Below the pieces are notes generated by a model. It did not search any database. It had not been told where the DNA came from and saw only the letters and a list, made by a program, of their open reading frames with translations. A program made the position numbers and the translations under genes. A stretch of DNA of 37,123 bases, from NCBI GenBank assembly GCA_025359245.1, contig JANYGW010000009.1, positions 1 through 37,123 on the forward strand, in the 5' to 3' direction. This document shows positions 31,268-37,123 of this stretch, one piece after another (the stretch's first letter is position 1; each line of letters starts with the position of its first letter). This DNA is from Massilia sp. Its GTDB lineage: Bacteria > Pseudomonadota > Gammaproteobacteria > Burkholderiales > Burkholderiaceae_D.

Positions 31268-32014
31268 ATGACAATTCGCTCCATCGCAATCCGCATGCTG
31301 GGCGCTATCGCCCTTGGCCTGTGCGTCGCCAACCCCGCTCTTGCTGAGGATTTGCCGGGTGTCAGCCCGCAGCATCTGGCCGCCGCCAAGGCGGCATTTG
31401 ACGAGGGCGCCATGATCGCCATCGGCGTCAGGCAGACCGACGACAAGATCATGTCGATGGTCAAGGAATATATCGCGTCCGACCCCGAGCACAAAATCCA
31501 GTCCGGTAAATTCAAGGCCGCCGAGGCGGTCGAGGAGTGGAAGCAGGCGATGATCGTCAACCCGATCAGCCTGACCAGCGAAGCATACCGCTCGGCCCAC
31601 GGGCGCGACCCGACGCCCGAGGAAGAGCTGTATTGGCGTCCGCGGGTGGTCGCCGGTAACGCCTGGTTTGCGATCATCCGGATCGCCGAGCGCATGAAGC
31701 TCAAACAAGACCCGTTCCTGCGCCGCCAGATGATCGAGCGGGCCCACCTTGAACTGTTTGGCCGCGTCGAGACCGACGCCGAGCGCGCCTACTGGCTGTC
31801 GCGCGACGACGATTTCGCCGAGCTGCTGGCAGCGGCCCGCAATTGGATGTACACGCCCAAGGGCGCGCAGGATTTGAAGGCATCGGTGACGCGCGCGCTG
31901 CTGGTGACGTATCTGAGCGTGTCCGATGACGACATCGCCACCTCGCTGGCGCTGGCGAAGAAAAATCATTGGACGTTCAAACAGATGGCCGAATACCCGC
32001 ACAAGCGCCATTGA
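31268..32014 (+). CDS. Secreted protein of unknown function
   Basis: 248 residues. The signal peptide is MTIRSIAIRM followed by a hydrophobic stretch and ends near ALA-E (residues 20-25). The mature region is largely helical and charged (DKIMSMVKEYIASDPEH, AEAVEEWKQAMI). No catalytic motif is recognised. It has its own promoter-like sequence upstream (31204-31232) and a modest AGGTCC ribosome site, so it is separate from the exbB-exbD-barstar unit. A longer frame to 31214 is disfavoured because it loses the signal peptide logic. Convergent with the VOC gene. Confidence 0.78.
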   Translation: MTIRSIAIRMLGAIALGLCVANPALAEDLPGVSPQHLAAAKAAFDEGAMIAIGVRQTDDKIMSMVKEYIASDPEHKIQSGKFKAAEAVEEWKQAMIVNPISLTSEAYRSAHGRDPTPEEELYWRPRVVAGNAWFAIIRIAERMKLKQDPFLRRQMIERAHLELFGRVETDAERAYWLSRDDDFAELLAAARNWMYTPKGAQDLKASVTRALLVTYLSVSDDDIATSLALAKKNHWTFKQMAEYPHKRH

Positions 32015-32033
32015 TGGTCCGCGCCTGGGGCGC

Positions 32034-32399
32034 CTAGCGGACCGCCTTCAGGTCGAAATGCGGGTTGTAGATCAGCCCCAGCATATTGCCGAACGGGTCG
32101 TGCAGGTCGGCCACCCGGATCGCGTCGCCCACGTCCTGGATCGCCGTCGGCAGTGTCGCACCAAGGCTGACGATGCGCGCGGTTTCGGCGTCGATGTCGT
32201 CGACGCCCCAGTACACCGTGGCGCCGGCCGTGCCGGGCGTCCCGTCGGGCACCAGCCCCAGCTCAAAACCGCCAATCTCGAAGCCCACATAGAACGGCTG
32301 GTCGAAATACGGCTCTTTGCCAAATACCTGCGCGTACCAGGCTTTAGCCCTGGCCAGGTCGGCCACCGGGTACACCGTTGTGCGCATTCCGTGAATCAT
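32034..32399 (-). CDS. VOC-superfamily (glyoxalase/dioxygenase-like) protein
   Basis: 121 residues. Two beta-alpha-beta-beta-beta modules are visible: TTVYPVADLARAKAWYAQVFG at the start and VYWGVDDIDAETARIVSLGA in the second half, ending HDPFGNMLGLIYNPHFD. This is the glyoxalase/bleomycin-resistance/extradiol dioxygenase superfamily. Substrate and metal dependence cannot be assigned. The start at 32399 has AAGGAG 10 bases upstream. It follows the AraC-type gene by 77 bases on the same strand and is likely controlled by it. Confidence 0.88.
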   Translation of the reverse strand: MIHGMRTTVYPVADLARAKAWYAQVFGKEPYFDQPFYVGFEIGGFELGLVPDGTPGTAGATVYWGVDDIDAETARIVSLGATLPTAIQDVGDAIRVADLHDPFGNMLGLIYNPHFDLKAVR

Positions 32400-32476
32400 G
32401 ATGCTCTCCTTGTGATTGAAGCCCAGAGTGTGCCACCGCGCGCGGCTGCCGTCTTGTAAAAATGGAAGGTGGGGCG

Positions 32477-33223
32477 TCAGGCTGCCGCGAACGACTGCGG
32501 CGTGCTGCCGGCCAGTTCGCGAAATTCGTGGTTCATGTGCGGCTGGTCGTAGTAGCCCAGGTCGAGTGCCAGCGCGGCCCAGTCGGGCTGCGGCGCTGTG
32601 GCTATCACGGCGCTGGCATGCTGGAAGCGGCACACGCGCGCAAACAGCTTGGCCGGCAGTCCGACCCGCGCGCGGAACTGGCTGGCCAGGTGTTGACGCG
32701 ACACGCCCAGCGTCGCGGCCAATGCTTCGATGCGGATCGCGCCGCGCGACAGTGCGATGGCGTTGACGGCCGCTTCCACCAGGCCGGGGCGATGCTGGCT
32801 CGCGCGCAAGCGCTGCAGCAGCATCCGCTCGATCACCGCCACCGCTTCGGTATCGGACAAGGCGCGCGACCACAAGGCGTCGGCAAAGCGTTCGGCCAGG
32901 CCGTCGGTCCACAGATCGGCGAGCGCTGGGTGCAGGTCGATCAGCTCATGCAGCGGCACGTCGAAAAAATGGCTGGCCGCGCCGGGCTTGAAACGCGCGG
33001 CGATGGTGCGCACTGGGCGCACGAAGGGTACCTGAATCATGGTGCTCATCATGCCGGCCACGCCGCCCAGCGGGTCGCAGTCCTGCCACAGGATGTCGAT
33101 GCAGTTATCCGGCAGCACGCGATGCGATAGCGCCTGCCCATCGGGCTGCACGTGGCAAGTCCACAGGCAGGCGAGGTAGGGCGCCAGTGCGGCGCAGGGC
33201 GGGTGTTCCTGGTACAGGACCAT
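32477..33223 (-). CDS. AraC-family transcriptional regulator
   Basis: 248 residues. The C-terminal third is the AraC HTH domain: helix one IRIEALAATLGVSRQHLASQ (about residues 163-182) and the second HTH in WAALALDLGYYDQPHMNHEF (about residues 213-232). The N-terminal region (LAPYLACLWTCHVQPDG, LPDNCIDILW) is the DUF6597-like sensing domain seen in this subfamily. It probably regulates the VOC gene located downstream on the same strand. The ATG at 33223 lacks a strong ribosome site. Ligand unknown. Confidence 0.9.
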   Translation of the reverse strand: MVLYQEHPPCAALAPYLACLWTCHVQPDGQALSHRVLPDNCIDILWQDCDPLGGVAGMMSTMIQVPFVRPVRTIAARFKPGAASHFFDVPLHELIDLHPALADLWTDGLAERFADALWSRALSDTEAVAVIERMLLQRLRASQHRPGLVEAAVNAIALSRGAIRIEALAATLGVSRQHLASQFRARVGLPAKLFARVCRFQHASAVIATAPQPDWAALALDLGYYDQPHMNHEFRELAGSTPQSFAAA

Positions 33224-33265
33224 AAGGCGATTGAAAGCGAGGTATACCAGATTGTACTTTGAGTA

Positions 33266-33659
33266 TCACGGATAGATCAGTTTCAAGAGTATCGCGACCT
33301 GAAAATCCGACTGAAATGCCCACGATCCATCGAAGCTGTTTTATCTCCGATTTCACTATCTTGATATCGGCCTTCAGTGAGATTTCCAAGGTCTTGATTT
33401 CAGCTCGCAGTGATGTTTCCAATGTCTTCATCTCAGCCCGCAGTAATGTTTCCAATGCCATGAGTCTGGTGTTGACCTCTGTTTTGAACGAGTCGAACTG
33501 TGTCCGTAACTCCAACCTGAGCGCTTCAAGTTCTCGGCCCAACGCATAACTGCCCAGTACTTTAGTCAGGGCACTGGCATGGACGGCTGCCTGTTCCTTG
33601 GGCACGCCTGCTGTTTCGAGTTCTGCCGCGTAGTCAATTGCATTGAATTCGTTTGCCAT
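33266..33659 (-). pseudogene. Coiled-coil protein gene with a frameshift near its 3' end
   Basis: From the ATG at 33659 (AGGAA ribosome site) the frame reads MANEFNAIDYAAELETAGVP, a helical region, and an 11-residue repeat coiled coil with three copies (LETLLRAEMKT, LETSLRAEIKT, LEISLKADIKI). The segment IKQLRWIVGISVGF then begins a membrane anchor. At the run of four T (33302-33305) the frame shifts: the original frame continues past the AraC start, whereas removing one T gives QVAILLKLIYP and a stop at 33266-33268. That is a natural transmembrane end for this family (DUF1640-like), and it restores a 42-base gap to the AraC gene. A sequencing error is possible. Base composition is AT-richer than the neighbours. 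Confidence 0.7.
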
Positions 33660-33830
33660 GATGCGGTTCCTTTCAAAGGTTGGACTGCCATTAACGCAAA
33701 AGCATGCCCGCTCCTCACTTCGAACACATACGTATTTAGACATCACATGGCTCCCATCGTTCAGCCGCGGGCGCCGCGCTTTGCGCCCTTTTGTGCGATG
33801 CGATGCAGGCAACGATGAAAGGTAGCGACC

Positions 33831-34499
33831 ATGGATGACCTCGCAGGACAACTTGCCCTACGCATCGCACAGGACGATTTTTCGACCGCCATTTCCCTTG
33901 CTGAAAAAGCGCTTGGCGCACTACCGGCGACAGCTTTTCATCAGGTGATCGGCAGGGATTTGCTGCAGTGGACAGAGGAAGCGGCAAATTACATGACACA
34001 TTTTTTTGCTGAAGCCGAAAAGAATATCGCAGTCAAAGCCCTGTACTTCGAAATGAACGCCTTCGGTATCAACCCGGACATGTGGTTTTTCGATTCGTTC
34101 GCGCTCAGCTTTTGTGGCGACCCGGACTATCCGGACGATGCCGATTGGCTGGCTGACTACGAATTCATGATGCCCAACATGGTGTTTCAAATCGGCGGCT
34201 ACGAGGATTTGCAGGCAAGCTGCAAGGATTACCTGGCGCACAAGCGGTATGTCGATAAAGTCCAAAGGAACGCAAAAGACGCCGTCGAAACGATCGTCAC
34301 GATCAGGTTTATCGAGTTGCTCGCACACGCCGTGAAGTACGCGCAGGAGAAGGATTTTCCGTGGGCGGCAATCCCGATTTTCGGGGCGGCGCATGGCGAG
34401 ACCCTGCTTTACCGCGCGCGCACCTGGTCGCTCCCTTCGCTCGCGGGCGGCGCCTGCGGCCTGCGGTTCAGTCCCGCCTCCCTCGCTTCCGCCCCATAA
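33831..34499 (+). CDS. Hypothetical protein, AT-richer than its neighbours
   Basis: 222 residues, not recognised. It has an acidic, aromatic core (AVKALYFEMNAFGINPDMWF and FALSFCGDPDYPDDADWLAD), no signal peptide or membrane segment, and a well-placed AAGG ribosome site. The last 30 residues (from about 190) are GC-rich and low in charge, unlike the rest, and may be a tail acquired by frame continuation through the leuS upstream region rather than the native C-terminus. It is divergent from the coiled-coil gene. Such small, acidic, isolated proteins are often immunity or mobile-element cargo, but nothing in the sequence proves that. Confidence 0.65.
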   Translation: MDDLAGQLALRIAQDDFSTAISLAEKALGALPATAFHQVIGRDLLQWTEEAANYMTHFFAEAEKNIAVKALYFEMNAFGINPDMWFFDSFALSFCGDPDYPDDADWLADYEFMMPNMVFQIGGYEDLQASCKDYLAHKRYVDKVQRNAKDAVETIVTIRFIELLAHAVKYAQEKDFPWAAIPIFGAAHGETLLYRARTWSLPSLAGGACGLRFSPASLASAP

Positions 34500-34507
34500 G
34501 GAGATGA

Positions 34508-37109
<2,602 letters not shown>

Positions 37110-37123
37110 CTACACGGTCGAGA

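Noticed and set aside
33105..33265. Extension of the coiled-coil protein frame past 33266
   Set aside because: It overlaps the start of the AraC gene and is Arg/Pro-rich shadow sequence; the shifted frame gives a sensible membrane end instead.

Overview
The window looks like chromosomal DNA of a high-GC betaproteobacterium, most likely of the family Oxalobacteraceae (Massilia, Janthinobacterium or Duganella relatives). This rests on protein character and on gene neighbourhoods: lptD-surA-pdxA-rsmA divergent from amgK-murU-pepP-ubiH, fur divergent from bamE, and a bamE-dapB-exbBD run leading to leuS. No tRNA, rRNA, CRISPR array or transposase gene was seen.

Layout. 0.1-1.8 kb: a small SpoT-like hydrolase and a PadR/DUF2812 pair. 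1.8-3.5 kb: nudJ-mnmA with a strong terminator. 3.7-7.0 kb: the three-subunit proton-pumping transhydrogenase operon, with panD between pntAA and pntAB. 7.0-8.8 kb: a long hairpin, a structured leader and a retron-like reverse transcriptase. 8.8-14.0 kb, minus strand: a diguanylate cyclase, then amgK-murU-pepP-ubiH (cell-wall recycling, peptidase, flavin monooxygenase). 14.1-19.6 kb: lptD-surA-pdxA-rsmA (outer-membrane biogenesis, vitamin B6, 16S rRNA methylation). 19.7-24.4 kb: two tandem alkaline phosphatases, a small secreted protein and ldhA. 24.4-25.8 kb, minus strand: two related lipoproteins followed by a likely small RNA with anti-Shine-Dalgarno sequence. 26.0-31.2 kb: HAD phosphatase, hrcA, fur (minus), bamE, dapB, exbB, exbD and a barstar-like gene. 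31.2-34.5 kb: an accessory-looking block (secreted unknown, VOC protein, AraC regulator, frameshifted coiled-coil gene, unknown gene). 34.5-37.1 kb: a truncated leuS joined head-to-head to an inverted, diverged fragment of a second leuS, which looks like a rearrangement or assembly chimera.

Most of the window is housekeeping. The points most worth following are: (1) the reverse transcriptase at 7410-8768, whose upstream 170 bases have a promoter-like pair, a1/a2-like complementary ends and stem-loops as expected for a retron non-coding RNA, next to a 92-base near-perfect hairpin; (2) the CU-rich minus-strand small RNA at 24398-24488; (3) panD inside the pnt operon; (4) the inverted leuS junction near 36170.
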